Assembly (NCBI RefSeq): GCF_038069655.2
Contig: NZ_CP150951.2
Location: 434,001-498,000 of the forward strand
Source: Yoonia sp. BS5-3
GTDB taxonomy: Bacteria > Pseudomonadota > Alphaproteobacteria > Rhodobacterales > Rhodobacteraceae
Direction: 5' to 3'
DNA length: 64,000 bases
Under the pieces are notes generated by a model that searched no databases, had not been told where the DNA came from, and saw nothing but the letters and a program-made list of their open reading frames with translations. The stretch's first letter is position 1. The number at the start of each line of letters is the position of its first letter. Positions 43,853 through 52,196 of this stretch are shown in pieces. Made by a program: the position numbers and the translations under genes.

Positions 43853-44262
43853 CCCGCCCGTTTGCCGATGAAAAAGTGAAAGCGGCCTATGATGCCTTCC
43901 CAGGCGAGGGCCGCGCCATGGCTTTGCAACTGCGCGATCTGATCTTTGCGGTGGCCGCAGACAACCCCGCGGTGGGCGCTATTGAGGAAACTTTGAAATG
44001 GGGGCAGCCGTCTTATCTGACCCCACAAACAAAGTCAGGCTCAACCCTTCGGATCGGGATGGCGAAGCAGGGTGGTGCGGCTCTTTTCGCGCATTGTGCG
44101 ACGGACATCATCAGCACCTATGCCAGCAGCTTTCCCGGAGCCGATCTGATCGAGGGGAACCGCGCGGTAATCTTCGCAAGCCCCGACAAAATCGTACCAG
44201 AGCGGCTGCGTCTTTTGATTTACCATGGGCTTACCTATCATCTAAGAGATCGAGATTCTTAG
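43849..44262 (+). CDS. DUF1801 domain-containing protein
   Basis: A 137-residue cytosolic protein of the YdhG/DUF1801 fold. Marks are the N-terminal helix REMALQLRDLIFAVAADNP-like stretch (MALQLRDLIFAV), EETLKWGQPSYLT and a C-terminal ERLRLLIYHGLTYHLRDRD. The function of the family is unknown, though it resembles frataxin-like folds. It is the second gene of a two-gene unit with the GST. About 240 bases without a gene follow before the tRNAs. Confidence 0.85.
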   Translation: MTRPFADEKVKAAYDAFPGEGRAMALQLRDLIFAVAADNPAVGAIEETLKWGQPSYLTPQTKSGSTLRIGMAKQGGAALFAHCATDIISTYASSFPGADLIEGNRAVIFASPDKIVPERLRLLIYHGLTYHLRDRDS

Positions 44263-44504
44263 GATCGGCGCGGAATGGGGCAAGAGCGTGTCAAAGGTCG
44301 TGCGTGTTTGCGGCAAAGGGCAAATGCGGTGCATTATCGGGTTCCATGCACAATCCTTGCTGCCGCATGTTTTGAGAACGTATGACGCATGGTAAGGTTG
44401 AACCCACACCTACTCTTTGGCGCGTGTTGCGAAGGCGTCTGATCTCGGCTGAATGAAGGCAGAGAATTGCGGTCAAATCTGGCTTCCCCAAGGGTGAGAC
44501 TGCA

Positions 44505-44579
44505 TGGCGGTCGCGACGGGACTCGAACCCGCAACACCCGGATAGACAATCCGGTGCTCTCCCATTGAGCTACGCGACC
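44505..44579 (-). tRNA. tRNA-Asp (anticodon GUC), atypical anticodon loop
   Basis: A 75-base cloverleaf with encoded CCA (44505-44507). Acceptor GGTCGCG pairs fully with CGCGACC; D-arm GCTC/GAGC with a short 7-base loop; anticodon stem CCGGA/TCCGG; T-arm GCGGG/CCCGT with loop TTCGAGT. The loop reads TTGTCTA, so the anticodon is GUC. Position 37 is U and 38 is A, where bacterial tRNA-Asp normally has CUGUCAC with A37-C38. The discriminator G73 fits Asp. Ten bases downstream of tRNA-Glu, probably one transcript. Confidence 0.85.
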
Positions 44580-44589
44580 GCAATCTGCT

Positions 44590-44664
44590 TGGTAGGGCGT
44601 ACGGGAGTCGAACCCGTGTTCTTCGTTAGAAAGACGAATGTCCTGACCACTAGACGAACGCCCC
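44590..44664 (-). tRNA. tRNA-Glu (anticodon UUC), atypical anticodon loop
   Basis: A 75-base cloverleaf with encoded CCA (44590-44592). Acceptor GGGGCGT pairs with ACGCCCT, leaving a G1-U72 wobble; D-arm GTCT/GGAC; anticodon stem TTCGT/ACGAA; T-arm ACGGG/CCCGT. The loop is CTTTCTA, giving anticodon UUC with U at position 37. Ordinary bacterial tRNA-Glu has CUUUCAC, and A37 contributes to recognition by GluRS in E. coli. This may be a secondary, divergent copy. Confidence 0.85.
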
Positions 44665-44910
44665 AAAAGCAGATGTGAACTTCATACATCCGGATCGCGA
44701 GTAACGTCAAATAATTATTTTAAAACAATAACTTAAATCATATCTTCTCTGTTCATTGCCCAATGCGGCAATGCTAGAACAGAACGCTGGTGTCGTATGC
44801 GTGAAGGTGAAATCAGGGAGACCGCGCAGCCGAGCGGGGTCTCCTCTGTATCGTCAGGTTCTTCCAACTGCTGATTGGACACAGCTTTGATCTCCTTGTG
44901 TTTTTGAAAC

Positions 44911-44940
44911 AAAAAAGGCGGCCACCTGATGGTGCCGCCC
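44911..44940 (-). terminator. Rho-independent terminator after the Trp-rich small ORF
   Basis: Read leftwards, a GC-rich stem GGGCGGCACC / GGTGGCCGCC (one bulge, loop ATCA) is followed by six Ts. It starts 45 bases after the stop of the 20-codon ORF. A smaller hairpin AGGTTC-ACA-AGAACCT style repeat lies between the two. Confidence 0.85.
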
Positions 44941-44985
44941 TGACAGAAAGGTTCTTGTGAACCTAACTTTGGATGATGCGCATAC

Positions 44986-45048
44986 CTAGTCCACGCACCC
45001 CCATAGGGCGTTGGTCCAAGTATCTCGTTCTGAAAACCAAACTTTCAT
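44986..45048 (-). CDS. 20-codon Trp-rich ORF, possible leader peptide
   Basis: ATG 45048 has a TTGGAG site eight bases upstream. The product is 20 residues, starts MKVWFSERD and has Trp at positions 4, 11 and 16. The stop at 44986 is followed by a small hairpin and then a strong terminator. The layout resembles an attenuator leader, yet the next genes on this strand are tRNA-Glu and tRNA-Asp some 250 bases on, not a trp gene. It could also be a free-standing micropeptide gene, or the truncated 5' end of a longer gene. A 72-codon frame in another phase covers the same bases and looks random. Confidence 0.4.
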   Translation of the reverse strand: MKVWFSERDTWTNALWGCVD

Positions 45049-45193
45049 CGTGCGCTCCAACTTGCTGGCCGATTATCAGATTTGCGCCTGAATACACAAG
45101 AAAACAATTTAGCAAGACATCAACTAAACCGGACAAATGACAGACCACCAAACCATTTACTTGGCACACCTCTGGGCCCACGTATTTCCGGCC

Positions 45194-47443
45194 CTATTTC
45201 CGCCGCCGCTTGACCTTGCGCGCTGTCTTGGCCGCCTTTTTCCTTGCTGATCCTGCCTTGCGCCGCCCCGGTTTGCCCCGCCCTTGTGCGGGTCCGCGCG
45301 GCATGATCCGGTCGTCCAGCGACACCAGTTCAACAATCAGTCCGCCCGTTACCGGTGCCGCTTCGGCCAGTTTCACGCTGGCCCGCTGCCCCAACCCGAT
45401 GACCAGCCCTGTGTCAGCCCCCATCAGCGTTTGGCTTTCCGTATCATAGTGGAAATATTCCCGCCCTAGGCTGCGGATCGGGATCATCGCGTCGGCACCG
45501 GTTTCATCAAGTTTCACGAACACCCCGAATTTGGCGATCCCGCTGATCCGCCCGGTCAGCTCGGCCCCGATCCGGTCGGACAGGAACGCCGCCAGATAGC
45601 GGTCCGTCGTGTCCCGTTCTGCCGTCATTGAGCGCCGTTCGGTATCGCTGATCTGTTTGGCTGTCTCGGCAAGATGTTCGGTGTCCCAGGGGCTGAGCCC
45701 GTCATTTCCCCACCCATGCGCCGCAATCAGTGCCCGGTGCACGATCAAGTCCGCATAGCGCCGGATCGGCGAGGTGAAATGCGCATAGGCCCGCAGCGCT
45801 AGCCCGAAATGGCCGAAGTTTTCGGGGTTGTAGTAGGCCTGCGTCATCGACCGCAGCGTTGCCATATTGATCAGCTCAGCGTTTTCCGTATCCGCCGCCC
45901 CGGTCAGCAATTTGTTCAGATGCGCCGTTTTCAGCACCTGCCCTTTGGCCAGCACCAGCCCTGAGGCAACCGCCACTTCCCGCAATGCTTCGAGCTTTTC
46001 GGGGCTTGGCTCTTCATGTACCCGAAAGAGCAGCGGCGACTTTTTCGCGATCAGCGTTTCAGCTGCGGCCACATTGGCCAGCACCATGAATTCTTCGATC
46101 AACCGGTGCGCGTTCAGCCGTTCCTTGAATTTGACCGATGAGACCTGGCCATGATCATCAAGCACGATCTGCCGTTCAGGCAGGTCCAGTTCCAGCGGCT
46201 GGCGCTGCGCCCGCGCCTTGCAGAGCGCCCCAAAGGCTGCGTAAAGCGGCCGGATAATATCATCCATCAGCGGTGCGGTCTTGTCATTGACCCGGCCATC
46301 CATCGCCTCTTGCACTTCTTCATAGTTCAGGGACGCGACCGATTTCATCAGCCCCCGATGAAAACGATGGCTGATCATGTGACCATTCGCATCAATCCGC
46401 ATGGCCACCGCAAGGCAGGCCCGTTCGACCCCTTCATGCAAAGAGCACAAGTCGCCGGACAGCCGGTCCGGCAGCATCGGCACAACCCGATCCGGGAAAT
46501 ACGTGGAATTACCGCGCTTGCGCGCCTCGCGGTCCAACTCTGACCCCGGCGTGACGTAATGGGCCACATCCGCAATGGCGACCCAAATCGTGAAATCCCC
46601 GTTATCATGAGTTTCCACATAGCAGGCATCATCGTGATCGCGCGCATCCCACGGATCAATCGTCACCAGCGGCATGTCCCGCAAATCCTTGCGCCCTTTC
46701 AAACCGGCAGGTTTGGCCCCGTCTGCTTCGGCGACAACCTCGTCTGGGAAATGATCGGGGATGCCATGCTGATGGATCGCAATCAAAGACACTGCGCGCG
46801 GCTGCGTTGGATCGCCCAGCCGCGAAACGATCCGCGCCTTGGGCAGCCCCATGCGCCCCTTTGGTCCGGCCTGTTCGGCTTCGACCAATTCGCCATCTTT
46901 GGCCCCACCGGTAGCCCCTGCCGCAACCGTCCACTGCTTGTCAGCGCCCTTGTCGATCGGCAAGACCCGCCCACCTTCCGAGCCCGCACGAAACACCCCC
47001 AATATCCGTTGCGGATTTGCGCCGATGCGCCGGATCATCCTGGCTGTGTGGGAATGGGCCTCGGTTTTGTCGACGGTCAGCCGCCCTAAGATGCGGTCGC
47101 CCACGCCCAGCGCCGGATCAGAGCTACGAAGCATCATCAAAATCCGCGGCTCGGGCCCTTTGCCCGTCCATTCAAGCGGGCGCGCAAACAGATCGCCATC
47201 GGCATCAGGGCCGGTAATCTCAAGCACCGAAACAGGCGGTAATTCTTCGGCATCTCGGTAAGAACTGCGCCGCTTGGCTAATTTTCCGTCGTCCTGCAAT
47301 TCTTTCAAAAGCCGTTTCAGATCGATCCGAGCGGCGCCCTTGATTCCAAAGGCTTTGGCGATATCGCGTTTGGCTGTTTTGGTGGGGTTTTCAGAGATCC
47401 ATTGCAGAATCTCAGACTTGGTGGGGATGCGTGTCATGGTCAT
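45194..47443 (-). CDS. rnr: Ribonuclease R
   Basis: A 3'-5' exoribonuclease of the RNB family that degrades structured RNA. In order: an N-terminal winged-helix-like region (MTRIPTKSEILQWISENP then KRDIAKAFGIKG), cold-shock domains, the RNB core from about residue 250 with metal-binding VTIDPWDARDHDDACYVE, and a C-terminal S1 domain (AELTGRISGIAKFGVFVKL). The tail is very basic and Lys/Arg-rich (RKKAAKTARKVKRRRK), typical of RNase R. Length 749 residues. MTMTR or the inner MTR may be the start. Confidence 0.95.
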   Translation of the reverse strand: MTMTRIPTKSEILQWISENPTKTAKRDIAKAFGIKGAARIDLKRLLKELQDDGKLAKRRSSYRDAEELPPVSVLEITGPDADGDLFARPLEWTGKGPEPRILMMLRSSDPALGVGDRILGRLTVDKTEAHSHTARMIRRIGANPQRILGVFRAGSEGGRVLPIDKGADKQWTVAAGATGGAKDGELVEAEQAGPKGRMGLPKARIVSRLGDPTQPRAVSLIAIHQHGIPDHFPDEVVAEADGAKPAGLKGRKDLRDMPLVTIDPWDARDHDDACYVETHDNGDFTIWVAIADVAHYVTPGSELDREARKRGNSTYFPDRVVPMLPDRLSGDLCSLHEGVERACLAVAMRIDANGHMISHRFHRGLMKSVASLNYEEVQEAMDGRVNDKTAPLMDDIIRPLYAAFGALCKARAQRQPLELDLPERQIVLDDHGQVSSVKFKERLNAHRLIEEFMVLANVAAAETLIAKKSPLLFRVHEEPSPEKLEALREVAVASGLVLAKGQVLKTAHLNKLLTGAADTENAELINMATLRSMTQAYYNPENFGHFGLALRAYAHFTSPIRRYADLIVHRALIAAHGWGNDGLSPWDTEHLAETAKQISDTERRSMTAERDTTDRYLAAFLSDRIGAELTGRISGIAKFGVFVKLDETGADAMIPIRSLGREYFHYDTESQTLMGADTGLVIGLGQRASVKLAEAAPVTGGLIVELVSLDDRIMPRGPAQGRGKPGRRKAGSARKKAAKTARKVKRRRK

Positions 47444-47560
47444 GGCCTAACACGCGGCGCGCAAGGCGTCATCCCCGTTGGCGATACGCTGACCAATCGG
47501 GTGCGACGGAAGCGCCCCGCATGCCCGTATAACCTCAGACACCGCCAACAGGAGCCCGCC

Positions 47561-48316
47561 ATGACCCCGACCCGTATCGCTATCCTTTTTTCACTTTTGC
47601 ATCCTGCCGCGCTGGCAGCCCATGAAAACGAGATCAGTTTGACCACGCAAGGTGACATGACTTGTATCGCCTCAAACGGGGTGCCCGATCATGAGATGGG
47701 CCGCTTTCCGAACCCGGCCAACCCAAATGCCTTTCGCGAACAAACCCTGCGCTTTTGCTTTCCAACTGACCCGGAATTGTCCAACACCGTCACCGAAGGG
47801 CTGATGACCGTGGGTGTTTCAGTCACTGGTGTGCCCATACGGCCCTATACAGCCGGCTATTACGACCCAAATGGCCGCCGCAATCTTGGTGCGACCCCGA
47901 GCGATTGGCGCCAACAGGCCATGCATGATCCCCGCAGTCTGGGGATGGATGCGCAGAACGGGCATGTCGACCGGTCCGGTCTTTATCATTATCACGCGGT
48001 GTCATCTGATCTGATGGCCGACCAAGAGGGCTCATTGCTGGGTTACGCCCCTGACGGGTTCGAAATTCGTTATAGCCCCAGCACCGCGATCTCATCCTGG
48101 CAATTGCGCAGCGGCACCCGCAGCAGCGCGCCGGGCGGTGCCTATGATGGCAGCTTTGAGGAAGATTTCGAATACATGGCCGGTAGCGGCACGCTGGATG
48201 AATGTAATGGCGGGATGGTCGACGGGACCTATACCTATTTCGCCACCGACAGTTACCCCTATTTCCCGCGTTGCTTTAAAGGCGAGGTCAACCCCCGCTT
48301 TATGACACGCCGTTAA
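47561..48316 (+). CDS. YHYH-domain secreted protein
   Basis: A 251-residue exported protein; signal peptide MTPTRIAILFSLLHPAALA ends before AHENEIS. The YHYH motif is in DRSGLYHYHAVSSDL, followed by GYAPDGFEIRYSP, LDECNGGMVDGTYTYFATDSYPYFPRCFKG, all standard for this family. The family is periplasmic or extracellular, found in marine bacteria, and of unknown function. An AGGAG site precedes ATG 47561; the longer frame overlaps the divergent rnr start. The stop overlaps the next, convergent gene by four bases. Confidence 0.92.
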   Translation: MTPTRIAILFSLLHPAALAAHENEISLTTQGDMTCIASNGVPDHEMGRFPNPANPNAFREQTLRFCFPTDPELSNTVTEGLMTVGVSVTGVPIRPYTAGYYDPNGRRNLGATPSDWRQQAMHDPRSLGMDAQNGHVDRSGLYHYHAVSSDLMADQEGSLLGYAPDGFEIRYSPSTAISSWQLRSGTRSSAPGGAYDGSFEEDFEYMAGSGTLDECNGGMVDGTYTYFATDSYPYFPRCFKGEVNPRFMTRR

Positions 48317-48591
48317 ATGCCGGTGATGTAGTCGGCCGAGACATAACCGGTTACTTCGGGGGATTCGACAAGCGAGACCTCGCACCAAAGCTGGCCCAGT
48401 TCGGTCACGCACTCCTGGCGGTTCAGTTCGGTCCCGTCAGGCAAGCCAAGGATCACCCGATACCCAAGACCCGGCCCTGCCCGCAGCTTCAGCAGCTCAT
48501 CGGGGCCGGTGCGTTCGACGACACTGTATTGGCTGGCACATGCGCTGAGCGCCAGGCAGGCGGCAATGGCTGAAAGTATCCTGTTGAGCAT
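48313..48591 (-). CDS. SH3-domain lipoprotein
   Basis: A 92-residue lipoprotein. The signal MLNRILSAIAACLALSAC carries a lipobox LSAC, so the mature chain is anchored by its N-terminal Cys. The remainder is one bacterial SH3 domain: LLKLRAGPGLGYRVILGLPDGTEL, then GQLWCEVSL and GYVSADYI. Such domains bind cell-wall peptides. ATG 48591 is used rather than the longer frame. It is followed on the same strand after 50 bases by nothing related. Confidence 0.85.
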   Translation of the reverse strand: MLNRILSAIAACLALSACASQYSVVERTGPDELLKLRAGPGLGYRVILGLPDGTELNRQECVTELGQLWCEVSLVESPEVTGYVSADYITGI

Positions 48592-48640
48592 GATATGGCC
48601 TCGTTTGTTTTTCTTATGCATAGACTGGGAAAGCGCCAAT

Positions 48641-49054
48641 TCACAACGCTCTGATCATATCCTGATGCGGGATGCCCGCGTCATCATAAAAAGGCCCGAT
48701 AGGTACAAAGCCCAGCTTTGCATAGAACCCAATCGCATGGTCCTGCGCGCCAAGCTTTGCCTGCGTCACCCCCGGGATTTGCCGCAAATGATCCATCCCC
48801 GCACGCACCAGCGCCGCCCCAAGCCCGGTGCCGCGCCGATCAGGCAGCACACAAATGCGGCCAATTTTCCCTATCTCGCCCTCAATCAATAGGCGTGCGG
48901 TGCCGACGGGGCGCCCATCAACCGTCGCCAAAAGATGAATTGCCTGATCGTCCAGATCATCGATCTCATCAGGCTCGGAGATGCCTTGTTCCTCAATGAA
49001 CACCTCGCGCCTGAGCGCGATACACGGCGCGTAATCAGTCACAACCGCGATCAT
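48641..49054 (-). CDS. GNAT-family N-acetyltransferase
   Basis: A 137-residue single-domain acetyltransferase. The opening [24 protein letters not shown] is that of the ElaA/YjcF-type subgroup. The acetyl-CoA pyrophosphate loop is [15 protein letters not shown] (Q/RxxGxG/A), followed by [18 protein letters not shown]. Its ATG overlaps the dapE stop by four bases, a coupling seen with other housekeeping genes here. The acceptor substrate is unknown. Confidence 0.9.
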   Translation of the reverse strand: MIAVVTDYAPCIALRREVFIEEQGISEPDEIDDLDDQAIHLLATVDGRPVGTARLLIEGEIGKIGRICVLPDRRGTGLGAALVRAGMDHLRQIPGVTQAKLGAQDHAIGFYAKLGFVPIGPFYDDAGIPHQDMIRAL

Positions 49055-50193
49055 GCAAAATAATCCGTCAGGATACGTTTATAGATCGTCTTGAGCTGCC
49101 CGATCTGGTCGACCGCCACCCGTTCATCCACCTGATGCATGGTTTTGCCAACCAATCCAAATTCGACGACCGGACAGTGATCTTTTACGAAACGTGCATC
49201 TGAGGTTCCCCCCGACGTCGACAGCGTGGGCGTCCGCCCTGTCTCAGCCGTCACAGCTTTGCCGATCAGATCAGAAAGGGGCCCGGGCGGGGTCACAAAG
49301 CTTTCGCCGGATACTTTGACCTGCATGTCAAACGTCACCCCGAAATCGGCGGCTACTTTGTCTGTCTCGGACTGCATCCATGCAATCAGTTCCGCGCTTG
49401 AATGGGTGTCGTTGAACCGGATATTCAGCGTCGCCTTGGTTTGCGCGGGGATCACATTGGTCGCCGGGTTTCCCGTGTCGATTGTCAGCACCTGCAAGGA
49501 TGACGGGTCAAAATGTGCTGTGCCTTCATCAAGCACCCGCGATGACAGGATGTCCATCAATCGCGCCATGGCAGGCATCGGGTTTTTGGCCCGGTGCGGG
49601 TATGCGGCATGCCCCTGCACACCGGTTGCCGTGAAAAATGCCGTCAAAGAGCCGCGCCGACCGATTTTCATCGCCTCGCCCATCACATTTGGGCAGGTCG
49701 GCTCGCCCACCAGGCAAACTGACATCGCCTCATTATGCGCGCCCATCCAATCCAAGAGCGCCGTGGTCCCGTGCAGTGCGTCCGCCTCTTCATCACCCGT
49801 GATCGCCAGGATCACGGCCCCATCAGGTGGCGTTTCCGTCACAAAATCAATGGCAGCGGCGGCAAAGGCGGCCACACCGGATTTCATGTCCGTGGCCCCG
49901 CGTCCGTAAAGAAACCCATCTTTGATCTCGGCCCCAAAAGGCGGCATGGTCCAGGCGGTCTCATCCCCCAAGGGGACGACATCGGTATGCCCGTTGAAAC
50001 CAAAGCTGCGATTTGCCCCCTGCCGTCCCCAACGTGCGTAAAGATTGCAAATGCCGCCCCGGTCCACACGGGTACAGGTAAAGCCTGCCTCGCTCAGCAC
50101 ACGCTCCAGCAAAACCAAAGCGCCACCCTCGGCCGGAGTGACAGAGGGGCAACGGACCAGATCAGCGGTCAGGGCAACGGGATCAATGGGCAT
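49051..50193 (-). CDS. dapE: Succinyl-diaminopimelate desuccinylase
   Basis: DapE makes LL-diaminopimelate for lysine and peptidoglycan. The 380-residue, dinuclear-zinc M20 peptidase has [14 protein letters not shown] with H69 and bridging-side D71, [14 protein letters not shown] with the metal-bridging Asp, [13 protein letters not shown] with the catalytic Glu, and [15 protein letters not shown] 50193 follows GGAG and gives the family start [20 protein letters not shown]; the frame extends 82 codons further but overlaps the divergent gene. dapD lies 2 kb away on the same strand. Confidence 0.96.
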   Translation of the reverse strand: MPIDPVALTADLVRCPSVTPAEGGALVLLERVLSEAGFTCTRVDRGGICNLYARWGRQGANRSFGFNGHTDVVPLGDETAWTMPPFGAEIKDGFLYGRGATDMKSGVAAFAAAAIDFVTETPPDGAVILAITGDEEADALHGTTALLDWMGAHNEAMSVCLVGEPTCPNVMGEAMKIGRRGSLTAFFTATGVQGHAAYPHRAKNPMPAMARLMDILSSRVLDEGTAHFDPSSLQVLTIDTGNPATNVIPAQTKATLNIRFNDTHSSAELIAWMQSETDKVAADFGVTFDMQVKVSGESFVTPPGPLSDLIGKAVTAETGRTPTLSTSGGTSDARFVKDHCPVVEFGLVGKTMHQVDERVAVDQIGQLKTIYKRILTDYFA

Positions 50194-50406
50194 GCAGCGG
50201 CTCCTTTTTCCACCATGGCTAACGGGAAGTGAAAGGGGATGCAATTTTGTTACCGGCTGCGTGGACGTTGGGAGGGGGCGCGCATGTCCGCTTTGCGGGA
50301 CGAACCTGCAATTCGCTGCGGCTGCGCGAATGTCTGCTCCTTTCTTTTCAAACCAAGTGTTGCAGGTAGTTGTTGACGCTGAAGTTTGAGCACGTGACAA
50401 CGCAGT

Positions 50407-50970
50407 ATGACAGATGTTCTTCTTATTATTGATGTTCAAAATGCCATCCTCGACGGTACGGCAAGCGATAACCGCGTCGAAGCCGTCACGTCGTATTTCG
50501 ACGCAGTTGTTGGGAGGCTTTCCATTCTAAAGGAAAATGCCGCGTCGCAAGGCGTTCAGACAATCATTGTTCAAAATGATGGTCCAGCAGGGCATCGACT
50601 GGCAGTAGGCACCAACGGTTGGGAAATCGTACCTCGACTTGCTCCGACCCCAAAAGACATTGTTGTCCATAAGGTGAGCTGCGACTCGTTCCATGAAACG
50701 GATCTTTCGGAACATCTCACGCGGGTTGGGGCATCTCGTCTCGTCGTCGGTGGGTGCATGACGCAGTTTTGCGTCGATACAACTGTTAGACGCGCAGTGT
50801 CCTCTGGATTTGATGTTGTGCTTGCTTCTGATGGTCACTGTACTGGGGATTCCGGAGCCTTAACCCAATCCGAGATAATCGCTCATCACAACAACACTTT
50901 AGATGGATTTGATGCTGGGCCATGCGCTGTTTCGGTCGTGCCGACGGCTGAAATCTCTTTCAGGACTTAG
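50407..50970 (+). CDS. Isochorismatase-family cysteine hydrolase
   Basis: A 187-residue hydrolase with the intact triad: D9 in [12 protein letters not shown]89 in VHKVSCDSF and C122 in [16 protein letters not shown], preceded by the family cis-peptide GGCMT. Substrates in the family range from isochorismate to nicotinamide, ureidoacrylate and N-carbamoylsarcosine; none is favoured. It is the only plus-strand gene in a minus-strand run and separates dapE from dapD. Its GC looks lower than its neighbours, suggesting later arrival. Confidence 0.88.
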   Translation: MTDVLLIIDVQNAILDGTASDNRVEAVTSYFDAVVGRLSILKENAASQGVQTIIVQNDGPAGHRLAVGTNGWEIVPRLAPTPKDIVVHKVSCDSFHETDLSEHLTRVGASRLVVGGCMTQFCVDTTVRRAVSSGFDVVLASDGHCTGDSGALTQSEIIAHHNNTLDGFDAGPCAVSVVPTAEISFRT

Positions 50971-51388
50971 CAATCCGGCACGACATCCCAAGTGACGCAG
51001 GCGCAGTTTCTGTGAAGCCAAATTTTTCATAAAGTTTGTTCGCAGGAACATCCGCAAGAAGGCTTAGAAAGGTCGTTTCCGGCAACTCTTTTTTTGCCCA
51101 ATTCATCAGTGATGTCATCACCAGCTTTCCAAGACCCTTACTTCGAAAACGAGGGGCAACGGCAATATCAACAATCTGCACAAAACAGCCACCGTCTCCG
51201 ACGATCCGTCCCATTCCGATGGCCTCGTGTTCGCAACGAAGTGTCACCGCAAATAGTGTGCCTTTAAGACCGATTTCCGCTGCCTCAATGGAAAACGCAC
51301 TTAGCCCGCCCTCTCTGCGAAGCTTTAGATATTCCTCAACTGATGGCGGTTTTTCAATGACATCAATCAAGCTCGTGTTGACGGTCAT
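50960..51388 (-). CDS. GNAT-family N-acetyltransferase
   Basis: A 142-residue acetyltransferase starting MTVNTSLIDVIEKPPSVEEY. The body has AIGMGRIVGDGGCFVQIVDIAV, the CoA loop PRFRSKGLGKLVM and ADVPANKLYEKFGFTETAP. The subgroup resembles aminoglycoside-type or YpeA-like small acetyltransferases. It overlaps the isochorismatase gene tail to tail by 11 bases. Like that gene it has lower GC than dapE and dapD, so the two may have come together. Confidence 0.88.
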   Translation of the reverse strand: MTVNTSLIDVIEKPPSVEEYLKLRREGGLSAFSIEAAEIGLKGTLFAVTLRCEHEAIGMGRIVGDGGCFVQIVDIAVAPRFRSKGLGKLVMTSLMNWAKKELPETTFLSLLADVPANKLYEKFGFTETAPASLGMSCRIAKS

Positions 51389-51531
51389 GCAATTAATCCA
51401 ATTGTTTGCGGTAGCGTTCCATTCAGCTACCCATCTTACTGGCCAAATTGTTTGCCGCATACCGAAAAGCAGCCATTGGGGTTAAGCGCAGCATCGGTCT
51501 TATTGGGCTCAAAACTGCCTTTGGCTTTCTT

Positions 51532-51864
51532 TCATACTGCCGAGTCAAAAAACGGCGTCATCTGTGCAACGATAACACTGTTCTCATCCAATGCGCGCTG
51601 CATCAGGTCTTTTTCATCCTGCGAAATGTCGTGGCCTTCGGCCAGCCGTTCCTCTAGCGTGCCGTAGCCTGACACATCCAACGGCGCCAGATCCGCTTGC
51701 TTAAGGATCGCCACGGTTTCGCGGACCGCCTCGGCCTCATCGATCCCGCTGGCGTAGCACATCAGGGCGCCGCCCGTTGCCTCATCAGGTAGCCCATCGC
51801 CCTGATTGCGCCCGACCTCGACCAGCAGGGTAAAGACCTGTTGCCGGCTTTGCTTTTTGCTCAT
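51532..51864 (-). CDS. Conserved-type hypothetical protein beside dapD
   Basis: A 110-residue soluble, acidic protein starting MSKKQSRQQVFTLLVEVGRN. It has a pattern LPDEATGGALMCYASGIDEAEAVRETV and a helical C-terminal half with EERLAEGHDISQDEKDLMQRALD. No catalytic motif is evident and I do not recognise the family. ATG 51864 overlaps the stop of the upstream membrane-protein gene (ATGA), so they form an operon with dapD. Confidence 0.8.
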   Translation of the reverse strand: MSKKQSRQQVFTLLVEVGRNQGDGLPDEATGGALMCYASGIDEAEAVRETVAILKQADLAPLDVSGYGTLEERLAEGHDISQDEKDLMQRALDENSVIVAQMTPFFDSAV

Positions 51865-52142
51865 TGGCTGTCCTTTTCTTCCCACCGTGATCTGACCGCC
51901 CAGATTGTCGAAACGATGATCACCACCTGCAACGGTGCGTAGATGACAATCATCAACACAAGGATCCGCCAAAAGAGCGTCAGCTCCATGATCAATGTCA
52001 GCGACACCGCCGGAAGAAACAGCCAGGCCAGTAGCAGGGCAATCATCGCGATATCGGCAGCGACCGGCAGCCACGCCGCCTTGAACGACGGCCGTATCCC
52101 AGCCGCGATGCGCTTGCGCGCCAGGATACGGCTGAGGATCAT
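51861..52142 (-). CDS. Small inner-membrane protein
   Basis: A 93-residue protein with two predicted helices: PVAADIAMIALLLAWLFLPA and MELTLFWRILVLMIVIYAPL running into VVIIVSTIWAV. The N-terminus is basic (ILSRILARKRIAAGIRPSF), placing it in the cytoplasm, and the tail SRWEEKDSQ is charged. Family unknown. It sits 54 bases after dapD and overlaps the next gene by four bases. Confidence 0.78.
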   Translation of the reverse strand: MILSRILARKRIAAGIRPSFKAAWLPVAADIAMIALLLAWLFLPAVSLTLIMELTLFWRILVLMIVIYAPLQVVIIVSTIWAVRSRWEEKDSQ

Positions 52143-52196
52143 CTGTGGTGTTTCCAGTTCATCAAAAATCGATGCTTCACCATGAACTAAAACACC

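Noticed and set aside
44291..44491. 66-codon minus-strand ORF before the tRNA pair
   Set aside because: No ribosome site and no family; overlaps noncoding flank only.
44963..45181. 72-codon frame overlapping the Trp-rich ORF
   Set aside because: It starts right beside the rnr stop without a ribosome site, and the shorter frame has the better start.
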